DNA from: UBA1563 sp037440065
GTDB taxonomy: Bacteria; Bacteroidota; Ignavibacteria; Ignavibacteriales; Ignavibacteriaceae
DNA length: 64,000 bases
Assembly: GCA_037440065.1 (NCBI GenBank)
Contig: JBBIUV010000017.1
Location: 496,001-560,000, forward strand
Direction of reading: 5' to 3'
Within the stretch, counting starts at the first letter, position 1. Each line of letters opens with the position of its first letter. The notes under the pieces were generated by a model. That model worked only from the letters and a program-made list of their open reading frames with translations, made no database searches and was not told where the DNA came from. A program made the translations under genes and the position numbers. Of this stretch, positions 33,478-42,292 are shown one piece after another.

Positions 33478-33939
33478 TTAATCAGCTTCAATTAGCATCA
33501 AAGGTTGATTATATTCAACCGGCTTCCCGTTCTCAACTAAAATTTTAACAATTTTACCGGAGATATCGGATTCAATTTCATTCATCAATTTCATCGCCTC
33601 GATGATACAAAGAACTGTACCAGAAGAAACTACATCGCCAACTTTAACATACGGATCGGCGTCCGGACCGGGAGCGCGGTAAAAAGTACCAACAATGGGC
33701 GATTTTATTTCTTTTATTTTTGAATTTTTCTCTTCTTTCGGTGCGGCTACTTCCGGTTTTGGAGCTGCTGCTGCAACCGGTGCTGGTGCATGTGCCGGTG
33801 TTGTAACATTGTGCACCTGAACCGATGTTTCAACTTTTTTAGAAATTTTTATTCGCGCGTTGTCTTGTTCAATTTCAAGTTCGGAGATATTGCTTTCTTC
33901 GAACAACTTCACATATTTTTTTATCAGATTAAAATCCAT
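33478..33939 (-). CDS. accB: Biotin carboxyl carrier protein of acetyl-CoA carboxylase
   Basis: 153 residues from ATG 33939 (MDFNLIKKYVKLFEES), chosen for its strong AGAGGAACTGAG ribosome binding site; an ATG ten codons upstream is in frame but unlike the family. A family-typical N-terminal helix and E-x-x-N-A-R-I-K-I-S-K segment is followed by an Ala/Pro linker (about 45-75). The biotinyl domain contains CIIEAMKLMNEIES with the biotin-accepting Lys. It partners AccC. Confidence 0.95.
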   Translation of the reverse strand: MDFNLIKKYVKLFEESNISELEIEQDNARIKISKKVETSVQVHNVTTPAHAPAPVAAAAPKPEVAAPKEEKNSKIKEIKSPIVGTFYRAPGPDADPYVKVGDVVSSGTVLCIIEAMKLMNEIESDISGKIVKILVENGKPVEYNQPLMLIEAD

Positions 33940-34018
33940 CTCAGTTCCTCTATTTTGGTTATTAGACATTTGTCAATAGTCAATGGTCGAATGACCACTG
34001 ACAAATACATAATAAAAA

Positions 34019-34705
34019 CTATTCTACTTGCGCTAAATATCTTTCAACTTCGCGACCCGATACGGTGGTCGGAAAATCTTTTTTAATTCTTTCAAAAATC
34101 TCTTTCGCTTCGGTAATTTTTTTAACTTTCAAAAGATTGATGCCTGAGAAAAGTAAATACTGAGGATTGAGAACATTTTCTTCCGAGACAGCGCTTGCTT
34201 TGCGGTAAAGTTCCGCCGCTTTTTCAAGATCGTTTTTAGCCTCGTAACAAGCGGCTTCTCCTGCAAAAGCAGCAGCTGTAAAAAGGTCATTGCTTCCGCC
34301 GTAATCTTCATAATTTTTTAAGGCTTCATCAACTTTGCCGAGATAAAAATAGGCATGGCCCAGATAAACTTTTGAGATCTCACCATTCTCTGAATTACCA
34401 TATTCAGCAACAATTTTCTTTAATCCCATTACTTTAGCTTGAGGATTTCCTTCGATTGACTCTAGGTAGAGACCGGAATCAAATGAAGGGAGTACTCTAG
34501 ACAATTCAACATTTGCTCTTTCGTTGTTTTTGCTCTTTTGCTGCATGTAAAAAAACGATCCTGCAGCTATTAATATTACGGCAACTCCGCCGATGAGAAA
34601 GTATTGTCTGTAGGTTCCGTATAAACCAATTAATTTATAATAAAAAGTTATAAGACCATCTTCTTTAATTTCTTTGCGGGATAACTTTTTTCTTTTTGTT
34701 AACAT
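34019..34705 (-). CDS. Membrane-anchored TPR protein (YfgM-like)
   Basis: 228 residues. A charged N-terminal cytoplasmic part (about 1-35) is followed by one membrane segment (FLIGGVAVILIAAGSFFYM, about 37-55), then a periplasmic part with TPR-like repeats (SKVYLGHAYFYLGKVDEALKNYED, AFAGEAACYEAKNDLEKAAELYRKA). The layout is that of the YfgM/TPR_21 family, which in E. coli associates with SecYEG and periplasmic chaperones. It is upstream of accB in the same direction, with an 80-bp gap that may hold a promoter. Confidence 0.75.
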   Translation of the reverse strand: MLTKRKKLSRKEIKEDGLITFYYKLIGLYGTYRQYFLIGGVAVILIAAGSFFYMQQKSKNNERANVELSRVLPSFDSGLYLESIEGNPQAKVMGLKKIVAEYGNSENGEISKVYLGHAYFYLGKVDEALKNYEDYGGSNDLFTAAAFAGEAACYEAKNDLEKAAELYRKASAVSEENVLNPQYLLFSGINLLKVKKITEAKEIFERIKKDFPTTVSGREVERYLAQVE

Positions 34706-34800
34706 TCATAACTCCGATAAATGATTTGTTTTAAGTTCAAAGCGGTAAGTAAAAAGTGGGAATGAATAACCTGCTACTTTTTACTTGTCACTTTCTACTA

Positions 34801-35847
34801 CTATTTTATTCTAATATGATTTGAAAAAATCCATGCGTTTGTTTCTACAAAAACTTCCACACGGTAAACACCTTTTTCGTGCACTATAAATTTAGCTTCA
34901 ATATTGTTAAGAGATTCGACCAATTTGCCATTATGGATCAATCGAATTTCCGCTATTTTACCCGGTAAATATACATTTAAAGTTACCGGATTTTCAGATT
35001 GGACTTCTTCTCCCATCTGTATTTTTTTACTATCTGATTCGGCAAAGAAACGAAATCCTGTCGCATCCCCATGATAATAATTAGATACGAAACACTTTCC
35101 TTCGCGGAGAGATTGTAGAACCACATTTTTGGCTTTTTCTACAGAAACGGGATTTGCCTTAATTTCGAAATTCTGCTCTGTTAAAATATGAGTTCTGATT
35201 GACTTGAACAATACTTTGTACGGGAAAACCTCAACTTCAAAAAAACCTAAAAGATTCACTTTATGGGCGTGAGCGTCAATTCCGCCGATTCCAACTATTT
35301 TTCGTGCGATCGAAAGTTCATCCCAAACCCGTAAAGTTTCGTCTGGGGGTTTAATAATCGTCTTCAAAGGATGCAAAAAAGCCTGATATTTGTTCTGTTC
35401 TGTAAGATTTTCCATCCATTCAGACATATGGTTCCAAATCTCGATTCCGGTAAAATCATCACAATCCCATTCGGTCCAGGGATATGGTGGATGCTCTTTC
35501 ATCGAATCCCGTTTTTCGTGCGGATGAGCCAAAAATCCGATTCCACCCGCATCTTTTACACTTTTTACATATTCTTTTGCGGGTCTCCGGGTTGAAAAAG
35601 TCTCTTTTATTCCAAGAGCCAAATAATGATTTTTATTTTCTTTATCATTCAGTTCACAGCCGACAAGCAGAAGTGTTTTACCGTAAAATTTTTCATATCC
35701 TTCATGCATCGCGCGCAAAGTATTGTGATCCGTTAAAACTAAAAAGTCTAAACCGCACTCATCAGCTATTTGAGCGATCTGTTCAACTTCACCAGAACCA
35801 TCTGAAAATACTGAGTGGACGTGCAATACGCCTACATATTCGTTCAT
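34801..35847 (-). CDS. PHP-domain phosphoesterase-like protein
   Basis: 348 residues. The N-terminal PHP metal site reads LHVHSVFSDGSG (about 8-19), LVLTDHNTLRA (about 36-46), LAHPHEKRDS and GIDAHAH, the His/Asp ligands of the trinuclear site. Similar proteins are called CehA/McbA-type metallohydrolases. The C-terminal 70 residues form a beta domain (NPVTLNVYLPGKIAEIRLIHNGKLVES). It has no signal peptide. Substrate unknown. A terminator at 35922-35961 separates it from the gene upstream, so it likely has its own promoter. Confidence 0.88.
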   Translation of the reverse strand: MNEYVGVLHVHSVFSDGSGEVEQIAQIADECGLDFLVLTDHNTLRAMHEGYEKFYGKTLLLVGCELNDKENKNHYLALGIKETFSTRRPAKEYVKSVKDAGGIGFLAHPHEKRDSMKEHPPYPWTEWDCDDFTGIEIWNHMSEWMENLTEQNKYQAFLHPLKTIIKPPDETLRVWDELSIARKIVGIGGIDAHAHKVNLLGFFEVEVFPYKVLFKSIRTHILTEQNFEIKANPVSVEKAKNVVLQSLREGKCFVSNYYHGDATGFRFFAESDSKKIQMGEEVQSENPVTLNVYLPGKIAEIRLIHNGKLVESLNNIEAKFIVHEKGVYRVEVFVETNAWIFSNHIRIK

Positions 35848-35921
35848 TTACTTTTAAATTTGTTGCGCCACAAAATAGAGAGAATTAAGAAAAGATAAAA
35901 CTGAAAAGGGGTTTATTAAAA

Positions 35922-35961
35922 TAAAAAATCCGTAGCACAAAATAATCTTGGGACTACGGAT
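35922..35961 (-). terminator. Rho-independent terminator after the TPR gene
   Basis: 8-bp perfect arms ATCCGTAG (35928-35935) and CTACGGAT (35954-35961), followed on the minus strand by six T and an AT-rich tail. It lies 60 bp beyond the stop of the 36022 gene. Confidence 0.85.
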
Positions 35962-36021
35962 CTATTAATAAATGAGTGTGCGCCGAAATGAACGTCTTGT
36001 AACGTTTCGACCACCGCCAAG

Positions 36022-36633
36022 TTATTGAAGTTGTTGTATTCCTTCTTGCGCCAGTTTTGCGACCTCGGTATTTGGACGTTTAGAAATAATTTCTTTCCAG
36101 ATTTTTTTTGCTTTTTCGTTATCCCCTTTAGTAGCAGCAATAGCACCAAGATTAAAGTAAGCTTGGAAGTTATTTTTATCCATGGAATAAGCTTTGGCAA
36201 TATAAGCTTCAGCTTTGTTCAAATCTTGTTGAATGTAAAAAATGTATCCAAGTGATTGTAAAATATCAACACGTTTAGGATCTTTTTTCAAGATCATTTC
36301 GTAATATTTCACTGCATCGGCTTGTCCGTGTCCTTCAGCAAGCATGTCCGCATACATTCTCATTTTTGCAGTGTCGGCCGGATTTTTGTCAACTTCAGCT
36401 TTGAGTGTTTCCATCCTCTTCTTTACACCAGAAATAACATTATCTTTTGACGGAGGAATTTCTTTCCCCATATTTTTATGAAGGTCATCATTCGGAATGG
36501 TTTCCGAAGTTACCGGTCCTGCTTTTTCACTTTTTTTCTCAGAGGTAAGATCAGTTGAGAAAATAACAATAATCAAAGCAGCAACGATCATGATGGCCGG
36601 ATAAATGATAACGGGAGAAAGTTTAAATTTCAT
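36022..36633 (-). CDS. Membrane-anchored TPR protein
   Basis: 203 residues. One N-terminal membrane segment (VIIYPAIMIVAALIIVIFS, about 8-26) is followed by a polar linker and a TPR domain (about 70-200: AVKYYEMILKKDPKRVDILQSLGYIFYIQQDLNKAEAYIAKAYSMDKNNFQAYFNLGAIAATKGDNEKAKKIWKEIISKRPN). It has the look of cytochrome c biogenesis TPR proteins (CcmH/NrfG-like), but no partner genes are near. Last gene before the terminator; the ABM-like gene is 14 bp upstream. Confidence 0.8.
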   Translation of the reverse strand: MKFKLSPVIIYPAIMIVAALIIVIFSTDLTSEKKSEKAGPVTSETIPNDDLHKNMGKEIPPSKDNVISGVKKRMETLKAEVDKNPADTAKMRMYADMLAEGHGQADAVKYYEMILKKDPKRVDILQSLGYIFYIQQDLNKAEAYIAKAYSMDKNNFQAYFNLGAIAATKGDNEKAKKIWKEIISKRPNTEVAKLAQEGIQQLQ

Positions 36634-36647
36634 AGGATTCTTTTCTT

Positions 36648-36947
36648 TTATAATGAAACTTCGTACAAAGTGTTGTACTTGGTTGAATTTGGTTCCTTAA
36701 GGTCTTCAATTTTTGAAATCAGAATATCAACCCGTTCGTTCTCCGAGTCATCAAAATTATCGAAGGCTTCTTTAGATGAGAACTGATAAACTTCTTGAAA
36801 ATGATTTTTCGTTTTTCCTTCAAACAACGAGTAACTTTCCAGTCCTTCAGCCTTTAATAACGATTTTAACTCTCTAATAGAATTTACAAATTCATCTCTT
36901 TTGTTGCTTAGAACTTCGTATTGAATTGAAAATATAACTTTAGCCAT
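36648..36947 (-). CDS. Antibiotic biosynthesis monooxygenase-like (dimeric alpha-beta barrel) protein
   Basis: 99 residues. The order strand-helix-strand (VIFSIQYEVLSNKRDEFVNSIRELKSLLKAEGLESYSLFEGKTKNHFQEVYQFSSKEAFDNFD) fits the ABM/dimeric alpha-beta barrel fold. Catalytic residues cannot be assigned. It lies 18 bp downstream of dapF and upstream of the TPR gene on the same strand. Most members of this size have no known substrate. Confidence 0.65.
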   Translation of the reverse strand: MAKVIFSIQYEVLSNKRDEFVNSIRELKSLLKAEGLESYSLFEGKTKNHFQEVYQFSSKEAFDNFDDSENERVDILISKIEDLKEPNSTKYNTLYEVSL

Positions 36948-36965
36948 TGTGTCTCCACTATTTTG

Positions 36966-37820
36966 TTAGAACGTCCACTCACCAGAAAAATTGATCTTAG
37001 CTGGACCGGTGAGCGAAACATTTTTAATTATTGTACCTTCAGCCGAAAAATCGACTATTAATTTATCTCCTCCCCTCGTTACCAAAGTAAGAGGCGGTGG
37101 AATTTGTTTTTGCAAAAAAGTAATTATTGCCGAAGCAACTGAGCCAGTTCCGCAAGCAAGAGTTTCATCCTCAACGCCTCGCTCGTACGTACGGATATAG
37201 ATTTCCGAATTCCGTATTTCTAAAAAATTTACGTTCGTTCCTGATGGAGCGAAGGTGTTTAAATAACGAACTTCTTTTCCAAAACTGTAAACCGGAAAGT
37301 CATCAATCGATATAAATTCACCGGATAAGTGAGACTTCCTTATTGTCGGATCATCAAGAAAAAAAACAACATGCGGTGAACCGGTGTTTATAAAATTTGT
37401 GTTAACCTCGGCTCCCGAAACATTTATAATGAAATTTTCTTTCAAAGAATCGGGACTATTTAAATTAAATCTTATAAATCCATCTTCTAAAACTTTGCCG
37501 GAGAAATCAACTCCATTTGACAAAAATTTTACCGATTTGCCCTTCGAAATGCTAAATTTTTCAGCAAATTGAATTGCGCACCTTGCACCGTTCCCACACA
37601 GAGTTCCGGTAGTTCCGTCGGCATTAAAATATTCCATTTCGAAATCATGTGTTTCACTTTTGGCAACGGTTATCACTCCGTCAGCTCCAATTCCAAATCT
37701 TCTGTCACACAATTTTTTTATTAAAGGGGAAGCAAACTGCAAACCCACAGCTTCATCTTTATTAAAAACGATGAAATCATTGCCTGCACCGTTCATCTTT
37801 ACAAAAGAATATTTTTTCAT
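36966..37820 (-). CDS. dapF: Diaminopimelate epimerase
   Basis: 284 residues from ATG 37820 (MKKYSFVKMNGAGNDFIVF), the normal family start. The 38-codon upstream extension is rejected because it runs through the tmRNA terminator. Both catalytic cysteines are present: LCGNGARCA and ETLACGTGSVASA. It turns LL- into meso-diaminopimelate for lysine and peptidoglycan synthesis. Downstream genes on the strand are the ABM-like and TPR genes. Confidence 0.96.
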   Translation of the reverse strand: MKKYSFVKMNGAGNDFIVFNKDEAVGLQFASPLIKKLCDRRFGIGADGVITVAKSETHDFEMEYFNADGTTGTLCGNGARCAIQFAEKFSISKGKSVKFLSNGVDFSGKVLEDGFIRFNLNSPDSLKENFIINVSGAEVNTNFINTGSPHVVFFLDDPTIRKSHLSGEFISIDDFPVYSFGKEVRYLNTFAPSGTNVNFLEIRNSEIYIRTYERGVEDETLACGTGSVASAIITFLQKQIPPPLTLVTRGGDKLIVDFSAEGTIIKNVSLTGPAKINFSGEWTF

Positions 37821-37894
37821 ACGGTACAATTTAGGTGAAACTTGTTTTTTATTCAAGGGAAATGTGAGACCATTTAAGAAAGAAGGAAAGATTT

Positions 37895-37931
37895 TTCTAG
37901 AAAAGTCTAAACTAAAAGAATAGTTTAGACT
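37895..37931 (-). terminator. Terminator of the tmRNA gene
   Basis: 11-bp perfect arms AGTCTAAACTA (37904-37914) and TAGTTTAGACT (37921-37931) with a 6-base loop. The minus-strand sequence then reads TTTC, a short T-run. It lies 19 bp after the tmRNA 3' end and upstream of the dapF start. Confidence 0.8.
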
Positions 37932-37949
37932 CAACTTGAAACCAAATTG

Positions 37950-38305
37950 TGGAGGTGGCGGGAGTCGAACCCGCGTCCGAAACTAAGACTCAATAAACTT
38001 CTACACACATAGTTTATTTCTGATAGATTTAAAGGTGCGGAATAAACAAACTTCCCAATAAATCTGTTTGATTAAATTTTACCTTGCCGCCTCAAACACT
38101 CGGCTTGGCTATCGTATCTAAACGACGTTCTATTGTAAACCGATACGAGAACTTACATAGAACGGTTGCTTAACTAATTAAGCAGCGAGGGCGTAATTAT
38201 ATTCGCCAGTTATTGTTTTGTTACCAGCCGTTTAACGTGTCTGCCGGAGAAACACGATGCGCCATTTATTGCTTCGTTAATCCCGTCGAAGCCAAATTCA
38301 CCCCC
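37950..38305 (-). ncRNA. ssrA: Transfer-messenger RNA (tmRNA)
   Basis: The minus strand begins GGGGGTGAATTTGGCTTCGA, and the 3' end carries the T-arm GTTCGACTCCCGCCACCTCCA, preceded by CGGACGCG. The 7-bp acceptor stem GGGGGUG pairs with CACCUCC (one G-U). CCA is not encoded. The tag frame reads GNKTITGEYNYALAA followed by TAA, ending in the expected ALAA degron; the resume codon is probably GGT. The length of 356 nt is normal. It rescues stalled ribosomes with SmpB, whose gene is not in the window. The gene is followed by its own terminator and lies 14 bp downstream of the cobalamin adenosyltransferase gene. Confidence 0.95.
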
Positions 38306-38319
38306 GATGGGGGAATTGT

Positions 38320-38874
38320 CTAAATGGGTTTTTCCCATTTCTGATCGGGGATTTCGGATGTTTTGTTTTCGATCCTCGAAAGAATAAACAAAAGATCTGA
38401 AATTCTATTGATAAAAATAACAATATTTTGGTTGATTTCCTCTTGTTGAGCAAGCAGAACCACTTCCCTTTCAGCTCTCCGGCAAATAGTTCTGGCAACA
38501 TGCAATTGCGCTGCTGCTTTGGAACCGCCGGGGAGAATGAAATATTGGAGTGGTTCCAATTCTTTTTCAAATGAATCAATTGCCGATTCTGCTTCTGAAA
38601 TTTCTTCTGCTAAAACCCGAAGAATGGAGATATTTTTCTTCTCCGTTTCCAAGGGTGTTGCCAAATCAGCCCCAACAACAAAAAGTTGATGCTGTAATTT
38701 CTGTAAAACTGATTTCACTTTTGGGTTTTGAACATAACAAAGAGAAAGTCCAAGAGCTGCATTTAATTCATCCACGGTACCATATGCATTAATTCTTATG
38801 GAAGATTTCAGAACTCTCTTTCCACCGAAGAGTCCCGTTTCACCTTTATCACCGGTTTTCGTGTAAATTTTCAC
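38320..38874 (-). CDS. Cob(I)alamin adenosyltransferase, PduO type
   Basis: 184 residues. The N-terminal ATP-binding segment TKTGDKGETGLFGGKRVLKSSIRINAYGTVDELNAALG and the late FINRISDLLFILSRIEN are diagnostic of the PduO-type ATR. CRRAEREVVLL carries the conserved Arg pair. It adenosylates cob(I)alamin to coenzyme B12. Start is GTG at 38874, 6 bp after the YgfZ-like gene. No other B12 gene is in view. Confidence 0.93.
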   Translation of the reverse strand: MKIYTKTGDKGETGLFGGKRVLKSSIRINAYGTVDELNAALGLSLCYVQNPKVKSVLQKLQHQLFVVGADLATPLETEKKNISILRVLAEEISEAESAIDSFEKELEPLQYFILPGGSKAAAQLHVARTICRRAEREVVLLAQQEEINQNIVIFINRISDLLFILSRIENKTSEIPDQKWEKPI

Positions 38875-38880
38875 AGCAAG

Positions 38881-39984
38881 TTAATCTCTAAATGGCAGCG
38901 AATGAACAGTTACTAAAATTCCTTGTTTGTAATTTTTACCAATGGCTTTTAATGGTTTGTTTTCTGTTATCAATTCTTTTTTCAAGTAACCTAAACCAAT
39001 TGTTTTCTTTATCGAAATTGAAAAGCATGACGAGGTCACCGTTCCAATTTCTTTATTTTCATCATCAACAATGGTGAATTCTTTATCAGAACTTGGCGAA
39101 TCACTAAATAAAAATCCAACTAAATATTTTTGCACTTTATCATAAGTAGCAAGCCTTGCAATAACTTCCTGGCCAATGTAACAACCTTTTTTAAAACTTA
39201 CTTCGTCAAGAAGTTTGGCTTCGTGCGGATTGACTTGATCATTCAATTCCTTTTCAGTAGGAATACCTTTCTCAATTCTATAAATCTCGTAAGCATCTTC
39301 TCCCACCAAACCAAAATCAAAAATACCTTTATTCTGAAGTGCGTAAGTAATAAGTTTAACTGCATTCAATTGATGCGCAACAATCAAAAAACTTTCTTCC
39401 TCGGAAGAAGTTGAATTTTTAATTACGTGAAACGAAAAGTCTTCAAGGGACAGTTGGCGAATTTCATCATTTTGTAACTCTTTGCATTGTTCTCCACAAA
39501 GAAGTGTCATGAATGATTTTGCTTGTGAGCCAAGAATTTGAAAAACCACCAATTGTTTATTGGCTTCAATCACTTTTACATCATCCATGATGATGTACCG
39601 CTGGAGCCACAACGACAATTTATGTTGCGTTCCTTTATTACCAATGAGAAGCTGCTTCTCTCCAAAATTTAAAACAAAAACGCTATCAAGGATTCTTCCC
39701 TTTTCGTTTGTAAAAATGGTTTTAGTAAAATGATTTTGTGGTAAAGATTTTATTTCGTTTGTAGTGATCCGATGTAGAAAATCAAGTGTGTCTTTTCCGT
39801 GTAACTCAATTAATGCTGATAGAGATACTCTACAGCCGACACCTTGTGTAATTATTCTATATTCTTCTTCAACCGAATTGTATTTATAAAAATGAGCTTC
39901 ACCATTCCTTTGTTCAGGATGAAATCCCATGGATTCAAAATAAAATTGAACAGGTAAAGGTTCATGAATTTCAAAAATAGCCAA
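38881..39984 (-). CDS. YgfZ/GcvT-like folate-binding protein
   Basis: 367 residues. The GcvT-like fold is seen in LSALIELHGKDTLDFLHRITTNEI, and the YgfZ signature KGCYIGQEVIARL lies near residue 270 with its conserved Cys. YgfZ-type proteins help build or repair iron-sulphur clusters such as that of MiaB, using tetrahydrofolate. It lacks the features of a true glycine-cleavage T protein. The start is TTG at 39984 behind a GGAGAGAAA ribosome binding site; the next in-frame ATG would remove 18 residues of the fold. Confidence 0.88.
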   Translation of the reverse strand: MAIFEIHEPLPVQFYFESMGFHPEQRNGEAHFYKYNSVEEEYRIITQGVGCRVSLSALIELHGKDTLDFLHRITTNEIKSLPQNHFTKTIFTNEKGRILDSVFVLNFGEKQLLIGNKGTQHKLSLWLQRYIIMDDVKVIEANKQLVVFQILGSQAKSFMTLLCGEQCKELQNDEIRQLSLEDFSFHVIKNSTSSEEESFLIVAHQLNAVKLITYALQNKGIFDFGLVGEDAYEIYRIEKGIPTEKELNDQVNPHEAKLLDEVSFKKGCYIGQEVIARLATYDKVQKYLVGFLFSDSPSSDKEFTIVDDENKEIGTVTSSCFSISIKKTIGLGYLKKELITENKPLKAIGKNYKQGILVTVHSLPFRD

Positions 39985-40004
39985 ATTTCTCTCCGTCGTT
40001 CCTT

Positions 40005-40883
40005 TTAATAATATCTAAATTGTTTTGGATTTCTTGTGTTAATATAACAGGTATCTTTCCAGATAAACGTAACTGAGTCCAGAATAGTTACTCTATCGCC
40101 GGTATCCAGGTATTTAAACTCAATATAGTCAGGATATTTATCACCATTTGCATCGGTCATAATTCTTTTAAAGTTTATCCCCTCGTAGGTTAAAAGAAGA
40201 TGGGGCTTTTGAAGTATTCCATCAACAAAAAAGAAGTTGTAATCAAAGTGGCCTATTCCCTGTGCATAATGAAAATTAGCTCTTATGTAGGGAATTTTCT
40301 TCTTATCCCATTTTTCAAGGGTCAGATTGTTAAATCCGCCATGACTAGGAATTCCCGATTCCCAGATAGTATCAAACGTGTTTGCTGATGTGTTAGCTTT
40401 GAACAACGTCAAATAAAAAAATGCTGTTCCGAGTTCTGTACTATCAAGATCAATATAACTCGCGTCGTAACCGACAATGTTTTTCATTTCAATCAGACGG
40501 TGATCGTTAGACCACGATTTAGCGATAACACCAAAAACAAATTGCCCATCTTTATCTTTTTGATAAATAACTGCTGATCTTGGAATGTTGTAGGTAAAAG
40601 TTCTATCAAAATCTACGAGGTAAGTTCCCTCCGGGTAGGAAGCTAATACATATTCCATAAGCGCAATTGTATCACATGCAAATCTTGTAGTTGTTAATTT
40701 CTTTCGTTCCGCAATATTATACTCCTGAATACTCATATCTCTCTTGGTATCACGGGAAACATCATAATTATCCGCTTCTGTATCTCCTGCGCCTTGCTCT
40801 TTGTCAACTTTATCACCGCATCCGGTAAAACTAAAAGTGTAAAGACCAGCCAACAGAACAAAAATTGAAAATATTTTTTTCAT
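40005..40883 (-). CDS. Lipoprotein of unknown function
   Basis: 292 residues from ATG 40883; the TTG six codons earlier is less likely. The signal KKIFSIFVLLAGLYTFSFTGC ends in a lipobox-like Cys at about 21, followed by an acidic linker (GDKVDKEQGAGDTEADN). The mature part is beta-rich (DTIALMEYVLASYPEGTYLVDFDRTFTYNIPRSAVIYQKDKDGQFVFGVIAKS…, GFNNLTLEKWDKKKIPYIRANFHYAQGIGHFDYNFFF). No family recognised. It stands between the peptidase and YgfZ genes on the same strand. Confidence 0.7.
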   Translation of the reverse strand: MKKIFSIFVLLAGLYTFSFTGCGDKVDKEQGAGDTEADNYDVSRDTKRDMSIQEYNIAERKKLTTTRFACDTIALMEYVLASYPEGTYLVDFDRTFTYNIPRSAVIYQKDKDGQFVFGVIAKSWSNDHRLIEMKNIVGYDASYIDLDSTELGTAFFYLTLFKANTSANTFDTIWESGIPSHGGFNNLTLEKWDKKKIPYIRANFHYAQGIGHFDYNFFFVDGILQKPHLLLTYEGINFKRIMTDANGDKYPDYIEFKYLDTGDRVTILDSVTFIWKDTCYINTRNPKQFRYY

Positions 40884-40910
40884 AGGGAACTCCAGACTCA
40901 AGAACCATTT

Positions 40911-42275
40911 TTATTTTGAATACTCTTCAAAAAAATACGCCGAACTCTGAATACCTAATTGAAAATGAGTTAAACTAAAGTGTTCGTTTGGCGAATGAAG
41001 ATTTTCAGAATTCAAACCAAATCCCATGAGTACCGTAGGCGCTTTTAAAATTCTTTGGAAGGCTGTTACAATAGGAATACTCCCTCCCTCTCTCATAAAG
41101 ACTGTTTTCTTCCCAAATGCTTTTTGCATTGAAACTGCGGCAGCTTTCATAGCTTTTCCTGTTAAAGGCGAAAGAGACGGGTGAGCTCCATGCAGATCAG
41201 AAATTTTTACCTCAACAGAATTAGGAGCTATTGATTTTATATACTTGGTAAAACTTTTTGCAATTTTTTTTGGATCTTGATTGGGAACTAAACGCATACT
41301 TATTTTTGCTGAAGCTTTTGATGCAATTACTGTTTTTGCACCTTTACCGGTAAAGCCGCCGATGATTCCATTACAATCAAGTGTTGGGCGAACCCAAAGT
41401 CTTTCAAGAGTTGAGAATTTTGCTTCACCTGCTAATTCTTTTACTCCGAGCTCCTTAGCATATTTTTTATCAGAAAAATTAAAAGCTTTAAAATTCTGTT
41501 TTTCTTCCTTCGTCAACGGTAGAACGTCATCATAAAAATTTGGAATGGTAACTTTTCCATTTTTATCATGAAGCTTGGCTATTATTCCTGCAAGTACATT
41601 TATAGGATTTGCAACCGCTCCGCCAAATGAACCTGAATGCAAATCCTTGTTCGGACCCGTAACCTCAACTTCCATATAAGCCAGACCACGCAATCCATAT
41701 GTAATTGTTGGAATTCCGGCTTCATAAAGAGACGAATCCGAAATTAATACCGAATCACATTTCAATAAGTCTTTATGTTGTTGAATGAATCCGCCAAGAT
41801 GTTCGCTTCCGATCTCTTCTTCCCCTTCAATAACAAATTTAACATTTAGGGGAAGACTTCCTTTTACTTTAAAATATGCTTCAACACTTTTAATGTGAAT
41901 AAACATCTGTCCTTTATCATCGGTAGCACCGCGTGCAAAAATTTTGTCATCTTTTACCACCGGATCAAACGGCGGGCTATCCCATAATTCAATCGGATCT
42001 ACTGGCTGAACATCGTAATGACCATAAATTAAAACTGTTGGTTTTCCCGGAGCGCCAAGCCATTCACCATAAACAATCGGATGACCTTCTGTGGGGAAAA
42101 TCTCTACGCGACTCATTCCGGCTTCTTTTAATTTATCAGCAACGAACACTGCACAATGTCTCATGTCCTCATTATTCTCTTGCAAAGTGCTGATGCTGGG
42201 AATGCGTAAGAAATTTTTAAGCTCCTCAAGATAGAGGTTCTGGTTATTTTTGATGAATTCTATTATTGGTTCCAA
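40911..42275 (-). CDS. M20-family dipeptidase
   Basis: 454 residues. Metal and catalytic motifs are present in order: VLIYGHYDVQPVDP (about 80-93), ARGATDDKGQMFIH, EGEEEIGSEHLGG, ISDSSLYEAG and the late GFGLNSENLHSPNEHFSL. A lid/dimerisation domain lies between about 200 and 340. This is the ArgE/DapE/CPG2-like dipeptidase branch, cytoplasmic. The start is a TTG at 42275; the next in-frame Met is residue 38 and would cut the N-terminal helix of the catalytic domain. Confidence 0.92.
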   Translation of the reverse strand: MEPIIEFIKNNQNLYLEELKNFLRIPSISTLQENNEDMRHCAVFVADKLKEAGMSRVEIFPTEGHPIVYGEWLGAPGKPTVLIYGHYDVQPVDPIELWDSPPFDPVVKDDKIFARGATDDKGQMFIHIKSVEAYFKVKGSLPLNVKFVIEGEEEIGSEHLGGFIQQHKDLLKCDSVLISDSSLYEAGIPTITYGLRGLAYMEVEVTGPNKDLHSGSFGGAVANPINVLAGIIAKLHDKNGKVTIPNFYDDVLPLTKEEKQNFKAFNFSDKKYAKELGVKELAGEAKFSTLERLWVRPTLDCNGIIGGFTGKGAKTVIASKASAKISMRLVPNQDPKKIAKSFTKYIKSIAPNSVEVKISDLHGAHPSLSPLTGKAMKAAAVSMQKAFGKKTVFMREGGSIPIVTAFQRILKAPTVLMGFGLNSENLHSPNEHFSLTHFQLGIQSSAYFFEEYSK

Positions 42276-42292
42276 TCGAAGAGTCTTTCGTG

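Noticed and set aside
35371..35888. Open + strand frames opposite the PHP gene
   Set aside because: Shadows of a well-supported PHP-domain gene; no family match or ribosome binding site.
36991..37923. Several + strand open frames opposite dapF
   Set aside because: Antisense shadows of dapF, which has both catalytic cysteines.
37821..37934. A 38-codon N-terminal extension of dapF
   Set aside because: It runs over the 11-bp-arm terminator of the tmRNA gene and is absent from the family; MKKYSFVKMNGAGNDF is the normal start.
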